A stretch of 64,000 bases of DNA from CAVRJC01 sp963721435 (GCA_963721435.1 CAVRJC010000012.1:1054001-1118000); one strand, 5' to 3'. Shown: positions 54,494-64,000, counted from the stretch's first letter. Translations and numbers: made by a program. Notes: generated from the letters alone by a model not told the origin.

Positions 54494-55181
54494 CGAGGGT
54501 CGCCGTCAAGAGCACCGCGCCCGGGATCAGGACGCTGGGGTTGCCGAACTGATCGATGCATTCGCCGCCGGCGATCGCGCCGCCGAGGAACGCGACGGTG
54601 GTGAGGCCCAGGACGCGGAGGAAGCGCAGCTCGCGCTCCCGCCCGTCAGGGTGCAGGAGGTCGCCGAGCGCCTGCCCGAGGCGACTCATCACACCGGTCA
54701 CGAAGGTGGAACAGACGGGGATTTCGCCGACTTGACGGATGGCCGGAGTCTGGAACGCCATCGCGGTGGCAGCCATGACGATGCCGGCGTACCGCAGCGC
54801 GCCCGCCGGCCGTTGCCACTCGAGTCCCGCGCCGATGAGCACGAGCGCCGCAAACGTGAGCAACAGACCGGTCGCGCACGCGAGCAGCCGTCGCTGGAGG
54901 TCCGGTGACGGACCGGAACCGAGGCGCGACACGATCGCGGCGACCGCGCTGCCGATGATGAACGCGCCGACCGAGATCGCCGTCGCGCCGAGCTCCCGGA
55001 ACGCGCCGTTCGTGGCCCCGAGGCCGATGAGGACCACGTTTCCGGACTGGAACGCGACGAACGTGCCGGTCAGCCGAGCGACGCTGATCGCGTCGAGGAA
55101 CCCGGCGACCGCCGCGAGGGTCACGACCAGGGCGAGCGATCCGCGCAGCGGCGTGAGCGGCTCCGCCGCCGACCTCGACAC
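54477..55181 (-). CDS. YoaK-family (DUF1275) membrane protein
   Basis: 234 residues with six or seven membrane helices. AAVAGFLDAISVARLTGTFVAFQSGNVVLIGLGA is the DUF1275 signature (the SGNxV motif follows helix 2), and GIVMAATAMAFQTPAIRQVGEIPVCSTFVTGVMSRLGQALGDLL is its conserved second half (VCSTFVTG). Function of the family is unknown; members are often near transporters or stress genes. Confidence 0.88.
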   Translation of the reverse strand: MSRSAAEPLTPLRGSLALVVTLAAVAGFLDAISVARLTGTFVAFQSGNVVLIGLGATNGAFRELGATAISVGAFIIGSAVAAIVSRLGSGPSPDLQRRLLACATGLLLTFAALVLIGAGLEWQRPAGALRYAGIVMAATAMAFQTPAIRQVGEIPVCSTFVTGVMSRLGQALGDLLHPDGRERELRFLRVLGLTTVAFLGGAIAGGECIDQFGNPSVLIPGAVLLTATLVTRRR

Positions 55182-55273
55182 GGACGGGAGGTTAGGAACG
55201 CCTGCCGGCCAGCAGGTGGATCGCGGTGGGCGACCGCGTGCGCCTGCCCTCTACACTTGTGCCCGCTTCACAA

Positions 55274-55346
55274 GCGCTCGTAGCTCAATGGATAGAGCAT
55301 CTGACTACGGATCAGAAGGTTGGGGGTTCGACTCCCTCCGAGCGCG
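55274..55346 (+). tRNA. tRNA-Arg (anticodon ACG)
   Basis: Acceptor GCGCTCG/CGAGCGC, D-arm AGCTCAATGGATAGAGC, anticodon loop CTACGGA (ACG, read as inosine) on a CTGA/TCAG stem, and T-loop GGTTCGACTCC. CCA is not encoded. Confidence 0.96.
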
Positions 55347-55730
55347 CTGACAAAGGTGCTGGTCACGGGAGTGCGCCGGAGCGGAGAGCTCAAGCTGGCG
55401 TCCGTTTGACCCCCGAACTGACCCCCTAAGTCCCGAGGGCCAATCAAGTCCGGCCGGGTAGGCGCGTCGTCGGTCATGCGCCAAGCGCACGATGCATCGC
55501 GTCGGCGGCCTGCTGCTGGAGCACGGGTCGCACATTCCACCGGGTCGAGACGCGGCGGCTGAGACTCTCGCTCCGCGCCGTAGCGACGTTCGCGCTCTCA
55601 ACTGGGTCAAGCATCGATAAGAACCTCGACCGCATCGCGCACCGTGCCAAGAGCATGCATCACGGGAGTGGGTGTTTGTCGGTGATGGATACGAACGTTC
55701 TTGAATGTTTCGGTGACGCTGCTTCGGATG
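55347..55730. other. Non-coding stretch downstream of tRNA-Arg
   Basis: About 380 bases with no supported gene. A minus-strand frame (LDPVESANVATARSES...QQQAADAMHRALGA) ends at ~55474 and could be the eroded tail of a longer gene, but no family is recognised. No second copy of the tRNA 3' end was seen downstream in the window, so there is no direct evidence of an integrated element. Confidence 0.4.
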
Positions 55731-57308
55731 TCAGGTTGTCGTGGAGCGGTCTGCACTGCGGCAGGAGTTGGCGTGGCAGCGACGGAGGTGGGCGAGCTGT
55801 CTGGCGAGTTCGTGTTCGAGGTGGGGATCGTTCCCGTGCACGTTGTGGATCTCGTCGGGGTCGATGCGGGTGTCGTAGAGCTCGCGTTCTCCGGTGGCGT
55901 ATTCCACGTAGAGGTGGCGGCGGGTGCGGAGAGCCGAGTATTTCGGGATGTGGGCGATTCCGTTGAGCGCGTTCTTGTCACTGACTTGCCCGATAAGGGT
56001 CCCACCCTCGTCGGCGTCGCTGGGTTCGAGCGGGGTCGGAGTCGCTGCCGTCGGACCGGGCGAACTGCTCGCGGCTCCGGTCACGCGCCAGAACTCGAGG
56101 AGGTACGCGTCGCGCCAAGGTGTGGACGCGCGGGGCTTCTTGTGGAGGAGGCCGAGCAGCGATCGGCCGTCAGTGAATGCCGGGGCTCTGGTGTCTGCTA
56201 TCGCCGCGAATGTCGGGGCGAGGTCGATGTTGCCTGCAAGTGCCCGGACGTTCGTGCCCGGCGTCACTCCTGGTCCTCGCACAAGCAGCGGGACGTGCGT
56301 GTCGGTGTCGTACGCGAGGAGTTTCCCGGCGGGCAGACGGTGCTGACCGAGGTGGAACCCGTTGTCGGAGGTGAACACGATGTACGTGCGTTTGAGCTGC
56401 CCGGTTCTCCGCAGCGTGTCGACCAACGTCGCGACGCCGCGGTCGACGGCCTGGAGGGACTGCAGGCGCTTGCGGTAGAGCTGATCGACGCCAGCGATCT
56501 GCGCGTCGGAGAGCGCGGGGAGCGCCTGGATGAATGATGGCATCGCCGCGACGTCAGGCTGATCGAAGCCGGGAGTGCGTGGCGCTTGTAGGCCAACGAA
56601 CAGTCCAGTGTCCTCCGGTGCCGGGGTCGCGGGTTCATGCGGCGCGTAGACGGACAGGTACGCAAAGAACGGCTTGTGCTCGCTCGCGCTCTGCTCGATG
56701 AACTGAGCAGCCAAGCCGACGTAGACGTCGGTGCCGTAGCTGGCGCGGTCGGCGCCATAGGTATGAAGGGCACCATTCTCGTTCAGGGTGTAGTTGAACT
56801 CGCCGTACGGGTCGCCCGCGACGGGACTCGCCCAGTCGTTCCACCCTGGTGGTACATACGTGTCACCCGCGGTGCCCGGATAGCCGTTCAGATACTTGCC
56901 GAACAGCCCCGTCCGATAGCCCACATGTTGCAGGCGAGTCGCGATGGTGACACGTTCGAGGTGGCGTCGGTACGCGGTCTCGAACCCGCCGTTCGTGCCG
57001 CCGTTGGATTTCACCTTGGTGTTATGGGCGTACTGCCCGCGCAGCATCGTGACACGCGATGGACAACACGCCGACGAACTCACGAAATAGTTCTCGAACG
57101 TCGCGCCACGCCCGGCGATCAAGCGGCGCGTGTTCGGCATCACCTGCAAGTCATCACGAGCGAGATCATCCGTCAGAACAAACAAGACGTTGGGTCGCCC
57201 TGGCAGTTGAGCGGCGGCGTGCGCAGTATCGACTCCCAACGCGGGCACGACGATCATGACAGCGAGCAAACCGGCGGACAGGTGTCTGACCAACGAGAGG
57301 GAGCACAT
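55731..57308 (-). CDS. Secreted sulfatase
   Basis: 525 residues. A signal peptide (LSAGLLAVMIVVPALGVDTAHAAA) supports ATG 57308 over a start 36 bases further out. RPNVLFVLTDDLARDD provides the metal Asp pair. SSACCPSRVTMLRGQY holds the C-x-P-S-R signature whose Cys is converted to formylglycine. APHEP, FTSDNGFHLGQHRLPAGK and the His/Lys motifs complete the site. It resembles N-acetylglucosamine-6-sulfatase/arylsulfatase enzymes. No formylglycine-generating enzyme gene is in the window. It cleaves sulfate esters outside the cell; substrate unknown. Confidence 0.9.
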   Translation of the reverse strand: MCSLSLVRHLSAGLLAVMIVVPALGVDTAHAAAQLPGRPNVLFVLTDDLARDDLQVMPNTRRLIAGRGATFENYFVSSSACCPSRVTMLRGQYAHNTKVKSNGGTNGGFETAYRRHLERVTIATRLQHVGYRTGLFGKYLNGYPGTAGDTYVPPGWNDWASPVAGDPYGEFNYTLNENGALHTYGADRASYGTDVYVGLAAQFIEQSASEHKPFFAYLSVYAPHEPATPAPEDTGLFVGLQAPRTPGFDQPDVAAMPSFIQALPALSDAQIAGVDQLYRKRLQSLQAVDRGVATLVDTLRRTGQLKRTYIVFTSDNGFHLGQHRLPAGKLLAYDTDTHVPLLVRGPGVTPGTNVRALAGNIDLAPTFAAIADTRAPAFTDGRSLLGLLHKKPRASTPWRDAYLLEFWRVTGAASSSPGPTAATPTPLEPSDADEGGTLIGQVSDKNALNGIAHIPKYSALRTRRHLYVEYATGERELYDTRIDPDEIHNVHGNDPHLEHELARQLAHLRRCHANSCRSADRSTTT

Positions 57309-57473
57309 GTGGTGAGATCCTGCACTACCGCGAACCACGGACACGGAAACAAGGGTTTCTCAGTACGTCGCGATCGGAAGCGGCCTTGACCCGCGGCAAG
57401 GCTTCCTCCGATCGAAAGAAGCACGCGCCCGGCTGATTCTCGACGGCTCGACCGGCACGCGCCACGCGGGGTT

Positions 57474-58523
57474 CTACCCGCTCGCGATCGTGCCCGCCTT
57501 ATTGCGGTTCGTCATCCAGGGGAACTGGCGCCGTGTTGCGACCGTCGGCGGTATTGACGTCTTGCGTTCGAGGTAGGCGGCGTAGACCGCGGAGCCGAGG
57601 AAGTAGACCGCGAATGCGTAGAGCCATCCGAGCACGATGTCGAAGAAGAAGTGCTCGGCCGTGTAGATCAGGGTGAATGACATCGCGAGCGGGTACAGGG
57701 GGAGCAGCCAGCGGCGACGTCCGGCAGCGCTCCAGAAGAACAACATGATGAGGACCGGGTACGCGGTGTGCAGCGACGGGACCGCGGCGACGGGGTTCGC
57801 GAGATGACTCGTGGCCGAGAACACTTCTGCGCCGCTCTTGAGGCCCACGTGGACCCACATGTCGTCGATGATCTTCGAGGTGGGGGCGATGAGCCCGTTG
57901 CGGCTCGCCATCCATGGGGGGACTGCCGGGTAGAGCAAGTATGTGAGGAATGCCGCCAGTGTCAGCGTGACGAACAGGAACACGTAGCGACGGAACTTCT
58001 CGTGCGCGACTTTCCACAAGACGGCGGCGACACCGATCGGGACGATGAAGTGGCTCATGTACGTGAAGAACACGAGGTAGTCCCAGATGTGCGCGGTGCC
58101 GGGGGTGTACAGCGCGTGTTGGAGTTGCACCGTCGGGATCCCGCCGAACAGGAATCGGTCGAAGTCGAGTTGCGGGTACAAGTGGGGGGTAAGCCAGCTG
58201 TCGGCGACTCCGCGGAGACGGTCGTAGAGGTAGAGCACGACGAACAGCGGGAACCAGTCGAAGACGACACGGGACCAGACGCCGTCGCGCCCCGTGCTGG
58301 CCGCGACGAGTCCGGTCGCGATGATCGCGAACACTGGCGCGCGCTCCATGGGCATGTGGAACGAGGCTTCGTAGACGACCACGGCGACGAACCAGATCAG
58401 GAGCCACTTCCGCGCGAGGAGGACCTCGCCCACCCGTGTGGCTCGGGTTGGCGTCGCAGGAACCTGCACGATCACTGCCTCGGCCCGAGTCGGCCCGGCT
58501 TCCGGCACGCTTCCCGCGGTCAC
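57474..58523 (-). CDS. PAP2-superfamily membrane protein (inositolphosphotransferase-like)
   Basis: 349 residues. Six membrane helices; the catalytic blocks are AAVPSLHTAYPVL (PSLH) and YTAEHFFFDIVLGWLYA (H-x3-D), the PAP2_3/Aur1-like pattern. The outer loop YPAVPPWMASRNGLI precedes them. Such enzymes transfer or remove a phospho-head group on lipids. It belongs to the same group as 7371-8235 but is intact and longer at the N-terminus. Near uppP and the AlkP-superfamily gene, it suggests an envelope-lipid gene neighbourhood. Confidence 0.85.
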   Translation of the reverse strand: MTAGSVPEAGPTRAEAVIVQVPATPTRATRVGEVLLARKWLLIWFVAVVVYEASFHMPMERAPVFAIIATGLVAASTGRDGVWSRVVFDWFPLFVVLYLYDRLRGVADSWLTPHLYPQLDFDRFLFGGIPTVQLQHALYTPGTAHIWDYLVFFTYMSHFIVPIGVAAVLWKVAHEKFRRYVFLFVTLTLAAFLTYLLYPAVPPWMASRNGLIAPTSKIIDDMWVHVGLKSGAEVFSATSHLANPVAAVPSLHTAYPVLIMLFFWSAAGRRRWLLPLYPLAMSFTLIYTAEHFFFDIVLGWLYAFAVYFLGSAVYAAYLERKTSIPPTVATRRQFPWMTNRNKAGTIASG

Positions 58524-58647
58524 TGGGAGTCGAAACTACCAATCCCAGCCTGAATGGCGCGGACTGCCTTCTCACGAACCCGTGATCTCCGACACGTTCT
58601 CGTCGTGCACATCGTCGAAGACCTTGGGATCGTTCTACCGGAACAAC

Positions 58648-60997
58648 TCACCCATTGGTGTTTCTCACCGATTTCGCACTCGCGACGGGCACGGTGTGTG
58701 GAGGTTCGTCGTCGTGCTGTATCGCGTCGGTCATCACCAACCAGATCAGGGTCGCGTTGAGCACGGTGAGCATGACCGCGGGGATCGCGATGCCTGAGTC
58801 GTTTAGCGCGTAGCCGAGCACTGCGAGCACCGCGAACCCGATGAGCGTGGCGCGGATCTCGGGGATCCTCGCGATGATGCGCGCGAGCCACTTGCGCTTG
58901 CCGAACGCGAGGTAGGCGATCAAGGCGAGCACGATGGGTACGATCGGGCGCCACTCCGAGTTCGTGAGCGTGATGAGGTTCTGGTCGAGCTTGCGTCCGA
59001 TCACGCTGAAGAGCTTCGAGGGGCCGTTGTCGCCGATGCTGCTGATCAGGCGACCGACGTGGGTCTGATCGTTTGTCGGTCGCGACAGGTCGATCGCGGC
59101 GGCGACCACCAGCACAAAGAAGGTGGCCAGGCCGGCGATGACGACCGTGCGGAGCCGGATCCGGATACGGATGCCGAGGAGGAGCAGCGCCATGACGCCG
59201 AACGTGGGGACCATCGAGAGAATGCCACCGAAGTCGGCGCCCCAGAACGGTGCGATGTCGATGACGAGGGCGGCGCCGAGGATCGCGATCGCGGCGTAAG
59301 CACCGCGGCGGCCGCCGAGCGTGTGTGCCACGAGGCCGGCGAGGAGCACTGCTGCAGAAGCGAGGAAAGAGTAGCTGATGTTCCCGAGGCCGGTGACGCG
59401 CACGCCGACGGTGGCGGAGTAGCCGAACGCGCTGGCGAACTGGAGCCGGGCACCCAGCAGCACGTCGCCGATCTGCAGCGCGACGATCGCGGCCAGCGCG
59501 AGCATGACCGGGCCGTGCTCGAATCTGCGACCCAAGACGTCGTAGAGGATGGCGAGCACGAGCCCACCGGCGATCAACGTGAGCCAGTACGGGCCCGTGC
59601 CGTAGTCCTGGAACGGCACCAGTCGGGCGAGGTAGACCATCGGCACGAAGCCGAGCGCCGCGAGCGCGCCGTATCGGGTCAGGGCGCGAGCGCGTCGCCC
59701 GCGTCGGAACCGCAACACGACGAACGCGAAGAACGCCAGGGCCGCGCCGATGATCGAGTAGTCGATCACCACCTGGAGTCGCACGGTGTCGCGGAAGTGC
59801 CCGGCCTTGCTCTCGGTGATGAGCCGGTGTCGCCGGTGGGCGGCATCGCTGTCCACCGGCTTTCGCGACGAACGGGCTACCCGACATTTCTTTCGGGTGG
59901 GGCAGGCCCACGAGGTCGACCACAGTCGGGCCCACGTCGGCGAGGAGCACGAAACCAGCGCGGCGCGTACTGGCCGAGTGGAGGAAGCCGGGGTCGACGC
60001 CCGGGGCACGCAACGCCGCGATGGTGAGCGCGTCGCCCGAGTTGCTCGGACCCGGCGCGACCACCATCACGGCATCGCGGGAGGGGTCGACCTCCGAGAG
60101 CAGGCGACCGACAAGCTCATCCGTACGCTCCAGCGCGGCGTCCAGCACCTGCTTGACCTGCGACGGCGACGCGAGCGGAGCGAAGTCACCGACACGCGCC
60201 AGGTCAGACGCTTCGACGAGGACCACCGACCGGGGCTGCCACGCCGTCCGAAACGAGTCGACCGTCGTGTCAAGATCGGCTCGCACGCCGAATGGTGCAG
60301 TGCCGTCGGGTTCCAGGAGCGACGCGTCGACCTGACCCGCGGGCACCGTGCCGTCAGAGCCCATCAGCGCGTCCACCGCGAACCGGCGGTAGGTCGCGAC
60401 ATCGGTGTCGACTTCGAGCCCATCGCCGTTCCCGATCACCGCGCGCCCAAAGCCACCCTTCGCCAACGTGTCCCCCAGCGAACCGACCGTGACGTCGACG
60501 TCTTGTGCATCGTTGGCCCGTGTGATCGTCGCGATGCCGAGCTGTGCGACCGCGCTCGACGTGTGCTCGCCGGTTCGGAGGGCGAAGGCCTCGCCCGCGC
60601 TCAAGGTCCCAAACCTCTCACCGGGCGTGAGGCCTTCGCCGTCGTCGGGAAGCCCAGTGGAAACCGCTCGAGTACCCGCGCCGATCGTGAGATACGAGGC
60701 GGCGAGGTCGCGCTTGCCAATCGTGCGGTTGGTCATGTCGGCGATGGCCGACTCCGCGAACAGCCGATCAAGATTCGGGAGCCGCAGCCCCACCAGGTCA
60801 CGCCACGCGACGTGAGGAATCGAGATCACCAAGACGCGATCGACCGGCGTCGTCCCACTCGCCGTCGTGGCCTCCGTCTGGCTTGCCGACGTGGCTCTCA
60901 GGCGTCGCGCGGCATCAGCCCACGCCGGGAAAGTGGCGATCCCCACCGCCGCGAGGATCACAACAACGAGAACACTCGAAGCGACCCTGCGCTGCAT
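58648..60997 (-). CDS. AlkP-superfamily-like protein fused to a polytopic membrane domain (frameshifted)
   Basis: 782 residues when one extra G at ~59862 is removed (AKAVDSDAAHRR). A signal anchor (VASSVLVVVILAAVGIATFPAWA) precedes an outer ~370-residue domain with alkaline-phosphatase-superfamily order (RVLVISIPHVAWRDLV...LPNLDRLFAESA, GFVLLADVGPTVVDLVGLP), then ~12 membrane helices. The metal-ligand set looks incomplete (Asp at the first site is replaced by ISIPHV), so catalysis is doubtful. Combined proteins of this kind are known in actinobacteria without an assigned role. Confidence 0.75.
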
Positions 60998-61265
60998 GCC
61001 GAGGCGGATCGTAACCGTGGCTACTCGTTCACGCTTATCGGCCCCTTCGGGCATCGTCCGAATCGCTCCATGAGCCCACAGACACCGACGACGCCCCTCC
61101 CGCGCCACCCCGGACGACCGCGACCGGCCCCCCGAATCGACTGGCTAAGACACTCACCGATCAGCAAGCCACGAGATCTCCGATGTCGGCGGCGATCCTC
61201 GAACGCGCCAGGTCGCTGTGGCGGCGGACGGTCATCATCTTCCGTCAGACGCGGACCTTCGGTCG

Positions 61266-61679
61266 CTAAGGAAGCGTGTACCCCGACAGGGCAATGTTCG
61301 GGTTCTGACGCATCAATAGCTCCACAACCGAACGAGCCGTGAGCGTGTTCAACATCTCGAAACGGCCGCCGTCGAACTCGACGCCGAACTCCTCCGCACC
61401 GGCATCCAGCTCAATCGTGGACACGACATCCGCACGCGTCTTCCGGTTCCCAAACAAGTAATGCAGGATGAGCTCACCATCCGAACGCAACGTGACCCGA
61501 TAGCAGTAGTTCCGCGCCCCGAAACCACACACCAACGCACTCACACACAACACGACGGCAACCGCGACCTCTCCCTCCACCGCCGCGCCAAGAGCAACGA
61601 CAACCATCCCAACGAGACCAACCACAATGAGTGGAGCCCGGACTCCTTCCTTGTACGTCGCCGCACTCTCCACCGCCAA
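61266..61679 (-). CDS. Small membrane protein with PH-like tail
   Basis: 137 residues. Two adjacent membrane helices (APLIVVGLVGMVVVALGAAV, AVAVVLCVSALVCGFGARNYC) are followed by ~75 residues predicted as beta strands (YRVTLRSDGELILHYLFGNRKTRADVVSTIELDAGAEEFGVEFDGGRFEML). The layout matches small bacterial PH-domain proteins. TTG start; a GTG two codons later is equally possible. Function unknown. Confidence 0.7.
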   Translation of the reverse strand: MAVESAATYKEGVRAPLIVVGLVGMVVVALGAAVEGEVAVAVVLCVSALVCGFGARNYCYRVTLRSDGELILHYLFGNRKTRADVVSTIELDAGAEEFGVEFDGGRFEMLNTLTARSVVELLMRQNPNIALSGYTLP

Positions 61680-61842
61680 AGTCTGCCGGGCTCGCGCTCG
61701 GCTCGCTGGGAAGCTCGTGATCGCGTCGCACGCATGAGGGCACTGCGAGTCGGGCTGATTGTTCGGGACTCGACTCGTCTGGTCTGGATTTCCGAACTAG
61801 GCGGGGTCGCGTGCGATGCTGTACCGCCCCCGGGGAGGACTG

Positions 61843-62760
61843 ATGCTGTCGCTTGCTGCGGCGCCACTGACGTATCTGCAGGCGATCGTGATCGGGATCG
61901 TGCAGGGGATCACCGAGCTGTTCCCGATCTCGAGCCTCGGCCACTCGGTGCTGTTACCGGAACTGCTCGGGTGGGACAAGCTCGTGACCGGTCAATCCGC
62001 CGACGAGTCGTTCTACCTCGCCTTCCTCGTCGGCCTGCACGTCGCGACCGCAATCGCGCTGTTGATCTTCTTCTGGCGCGACTGGAAAGAAGTGATCAAG
62101 GGCTTCTTCTCCTCGCTGCGCAAACGGCGCATCGAAACACCCCCGGAGCGCATGGCATGGCTACTCATCGTGGGAACGATCCCCGTCGGAATCGTCGGGC
62201 TCGCGTTCGAGCACAACCTCCGCACGATCTTCGCGAAACCCACCGCGGCGGCGATCTTCCTCACCATCAACGGGCTCATCCTGTTCGCGGGTGAACGACT
62301 CCGTCGACGCGCCGAAGTACGCAAACTCGTGACCACCCATGAGCACCACAGCGATCCGGGCAACGACGTCGGCCGCGATCTCGACACGCTCGAACTCCGG
62401 GAGGGAGTGTTCGTCGGCTCGTCTCAGATCCTTGCGCTCTTCGCCGGCATCAGCCGCTCGGGCGTCACCATGGTCGCCGGTCTGCTCCGCGGTCTTGACC
62501 ACGAAGACGCGATGCGATTCTCGTTCATGCTCGCGACGCCGATCATCTTCGCCGCAGGGTTCTACAAGCTGCCTGACCTCCTCGGACACAACGGAGACGG
62601 CATCCGCGGACAGGTACTCGCAGGCAGCGTCGCGGCAGGGATCGCGGCATACCTGTCGGTCCGGTTCCTGGAACGCTATTTCCGCACTCGCACCCTCATA
62701 CCCTTCGCCATCTACAGCCTCGTCGTCGGCATCGCGATGATCATCTACACCACCGTCTGA
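61843..62760 (+). CDS. uppP: Undecaprenyl-diphosphate phosphatase
   Basis: 305 residues, eight or so helices. The active-site re-entrant loops are QGITELFPISSLGHSVLLPELLGW (E-x3-P-I-S-S-x-G-H) and FAGISRSGVTMVAGLLRGL (G-I-S-R-S-G), together with the Arg. It dephosphorylates undecaprenyl-PP to recycle the lipid carrier for peptidoglycan and other polymers, and can give bacitracin resistance. ATG 61843 puts LTYLQAIVIGIVQG at the family start. Confidence 0.92.
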   Translation: MLSLAAAPLTYLQAIVIGIVQGITELFPISSLGHSVLLPELLGWDKLVTGQSADESFYLAFLVGLHVATAIALLIFFWRDWKEVIKGFFSSLRKRRIETPPERMAWLLIVGTIPVGIVGLAFEHNLRTIFAKPTAAAIFLTINGLILFAGERLRRRAEVRKLVTTHEHHSDPGNDVGRDLDTLELREGVFVGSSQILALFAGISRSGVTMVAGLLRGLDHEDAMRFSFMLATPIIFAAGFYKLPDLLGHNGDGIRGQVLAGSVAAGIAAYLSVRFLERYFRTRTLIPFAIYSLVVGIAMIIYTTV

Positions 62761-63066
62761 GACTCGCCGCGAACCACCGTCCCCGCGTAACAACTTGACC
62801 CGCGCCGGATCTGCCTGATGGATCTGAGTTCGTCTTTTGCGCCACGAAACCGCGGCCCGACGCAGCGGAAGCGCTCCCGGGCGGGCAGTCGGTGCTACCT
62901 CACGACACGGCGGTCGGGAACCGATCGCGCATGCCGATGCCGCTTCTGGCGCGGCCGGCTGGCCGTTGAGCGCGCGTTCGGTCGCGCGCGTTCTGGTGCG
63001 CGCGCCGTTGGCCGTCGATGGCTCGTACGGTGGTCGGGTGAGGGTGACGGCTTTGAAGGGGTCTCG
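62761..63066. other. Intergenic region upstream of a secreted-protein gene
   Basis: About 306 bases, very GC-rich, with no supported gene, hairpin or RNA motif. It presumably contains the promoter of the next gene. Confidence 0.4.
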
Positions 63067-63543
63067 GTGGTGGAGAAGTATCGAACGGTGTTGGTCGTGG
63101 GTGTGTTCGTGCTTGTGTGCGTGCTCATGACTGCGGAGTCGAGCGACGCGGCGGCGGTTCGCGCCAATAAGCCGTTGACGACGAGCCAGTTCGTCAATGC
63201 AGGGAACCGGATCTGCAAGCAGGCGAACATTCAACGTGACGCGTTGTTGGCGAGCTACGTCGCCAAGCTCGGCGGCAAGCTTCCTGATGCTGGGACGCTC
63301 GCGGCTGCTGTCGCCGAGTACCAGCCGATCTTCCAGCAAGAGATCGATTCACTCGGTGCGCTGCGGCCGCCCAAGGCTGTCCAGAGCAAGTACAAGCGGC
63401 TGCTCAACTCGGCGCGGACGGCGCTTGCCGGGGTCGTGGCGAACCCGTCAGGTCTTCTTGCTCTGGCGACCGGCGCTAAGAGCCCCTTCGATGATCTGTC
63501 GAGCAAGGCCCGCGCGATTGGCCTACGCGACTGCGCTGTGTAG
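63067..63543 (+). CDS. Secreted protein with single Cys pair
   Basis: 158 residues. A signal peptide (TVLVVGVFVLVCVLMTAESSDAAA) is followed by an all-helical domain: LTTSQFVNAGNRICKQANIQRDALLASYVAKLGG...FQQEIDSLGALRPPKAVQSKYKRLLNSARTAL...IGLRDCAV. The two Cys (ICKQ and RDC) may form a disulfide linking the ends. This pattern recurs in many uncharacterised actinobacterial secreted proteins. GTG start chosen for the signal peptide. Confidence 0.75.
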   Translation: MVEKYRTVLVVGVFVLVCVLMTAESSDAAAVRANKPLTTSQFVNAGNRICKQANIQRDALLASYVAKLGGKLPDAGTLAAAVAEYQPIFQQEIDSLGALRPPKAVQSKYKRLLNSARTALAGVVANPSGLLALATGAKSPFDDLSSKARAIGLRDCAV

Positions 63544-63566
63544 ATCCGCGTCGCTTCGGCGCGGGT

Positions 63567-63580
63567 CCGCTCCGGAGCGG
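63567..63580. terminator. GC palindrome after the secreted-protein gene
   Basis: CCGCTCCGGAGCGG is perfectly palindromic, 24 bases after the stop. A short hairpin without a T-run; possible terminator. Confidence 0.3.
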
Positions 63581-63643
63581 GCACTGGGTGTGGGTCAGGG
63601 TTCGTGGTGGTTCGGTGTTGCGGGTCTTCGTCGGGCAGTGTGT

Positions 63644-64000
63644 GTGAATGAGGGATCCCGGCTGGAGCGACGATTGAATCGGCGGGAGTTCCTGACCCGC
63701 GCGGGGTTCGCGGTTCTCGGCACGGCCGCCTCGACGAAGTTGCAGCGGTTGGGCGGAGTCGTTGGTGGCTCGGCACCGAGCAGCGCAGCCTCGACGTTGC
63801 CCGGGAGTGTGCTGTCGGCTGGTGCGAGTGAATGCCCGATCGACACGGTTGTGATCGTGATGATGGAGAACCGGTCGTTTGATCATTATCTGGGCTGGCT
63901 AGGAGACGATGACGCGTATCTCGAGGCGGGCCGCACGCGCTACGGGTCCTCGTTCTTCGTGGACGGACTCGTGGACCAGTCGTTCCCCAACGTATTGGGA
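63644..64000 (+). CDS. Phosphoesterase-family protein (PLC/acid phosphatase type), 5' part
   Basis: 119 codons up to the window end. A twin-arginine signal (RREFLTRAGFAVLGTAAS) is followed by a short linker and IDTVVIVMMENRSFDHYLGWLGDDDAYLEAG, the start of the phosphoesterase family (Pfam PF04185) that includes mycobacterial phospholipases C and AcpA-like acid phosphatases; the acidic/Asn residues of MMENRSFDHYLG bind the metal. GTG 63644 is preferred; TTG 63674 is the alternative. Cut off by the window edge. Confidence 0.85.
   Translation, partial: MNEGSRLERRLNRREFLTRAGFAVLGTAASTKLQRLGGVVGGSAPSSAASTLPGSVLSAGASECPIDTVVIVMMENRSFDHYLGWLGDDDAYLEAGRTRYGSSFFVDGLVDQSFPNVLG

Noticed and set aside
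55268..55540. Minus-strand frame ending SRTPNLLIRSQ...YPLSYERL
   Set aside because: This is antisense translation of the tRNA-Arg gene, a well-known false protein.
55347..55730. Integrated element at the tRNA-Arg 3' end
   Set aside because: No integrase gene and no second copy of the tRNA 3' sequence found in the window.
58490..58515. GSVPEAG at the start of the PAP2 protein as a repeat copy
   Set aside because: The protein string is similar but the bases differ at many positions.

Overview
This is 64 kb of high-GC actinobacterial chromosome. About a third of the genes start with GTG or TTG, and many neighbours overlap by GTGA, ATGA or TGATG. The block crgA - trpG/pabA - (mutY) - pknB - pbpA - rodA - pstP - fhaB - fhaA - tRNA-Leu(CAG) has the order of the cell-wall/division locus near oriC of Mycobacterium tuberculosis. 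Together with a polyphosphate glucokinase and many lineage-typical membrane proteins this points to a deep actinobacterium, perhaps Acidimicrobiia. The placement is inference.

Layout. 1-2.5 kb: end of an Ig-domain surface protein and an SSI-like/LysM lipoprotein. 2.5-10.4 kb: TauD dioxygenase with an FMN reductase; a minus-strand run PAP2 - GMC oxidoreductase - duplicated membrane protein - Gfo/Idh oxidoreductase; a tannase-like hydrolase with a PKD domain. 10.5-12.4 kb: thioesterase, thiolase, small zinc-ribbon protein. 12.4-21.4 kb: the cell-wall/division cluster. 21.7-27 kb: RpoD-type and ECF sigma factors, 2-hydroxyacid dehydrogenase, tRNA-Ser, PHP protein, Ada-like repair protein, ASCH protein. 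27-36 kb: GT39-like membrane protein, tRNA-Ser, P450/TetR divergent pair, serS, pheA, and a fused GT-C/GT2 mannosyltransferase. 35-44 kb: secreted hydrolase, ppgK, CAP protein, pgi, broken methyltransferase, gnd, zwf, ridA, msrB. 44-55 kb: phosphodiester-glycosidase-like protein, a pair of paralogous polytopic membrane proteins, a dead NB-ARC/TPR regulator, MOSC, RidA, two MFS transporters, YoaK protein, tRNA-Arg. 55.7-64 kb: envelope genes (sulfatase, two-domain AlkP-superfamily membrane protein, PAP2, UppP, secreted proteins, start of a Tat-type phosphoesterase).

How genes work together. ppgK, pgi, gnd and zwf feed glucose into glycolysis and the oxidative pentose phosphate path. pknB/pstP/fhaA/fhaB/rodA/pbpA/crgA form one signalling and peptidoglycan-elongation unit. 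serS and pheA are coupled by an overlap.

Two signals cut across the annotation. (1) A short dispersed repeat, consensus CCGTTCAGGCACGGAGCCG, occurs about a dozen times: between genes, at gene ends, and inside reading frames, where it encodes GSVPER or RSGTEP; three copies are in tandem in one oxidoreductase. (2) At least a dozen otherwise well-conserved genes carry single-base frameshifts, often in G or C runs. This looks like consensus error in the assembly rather than biology, so frameshifted genes are listed as genes with the break noted.
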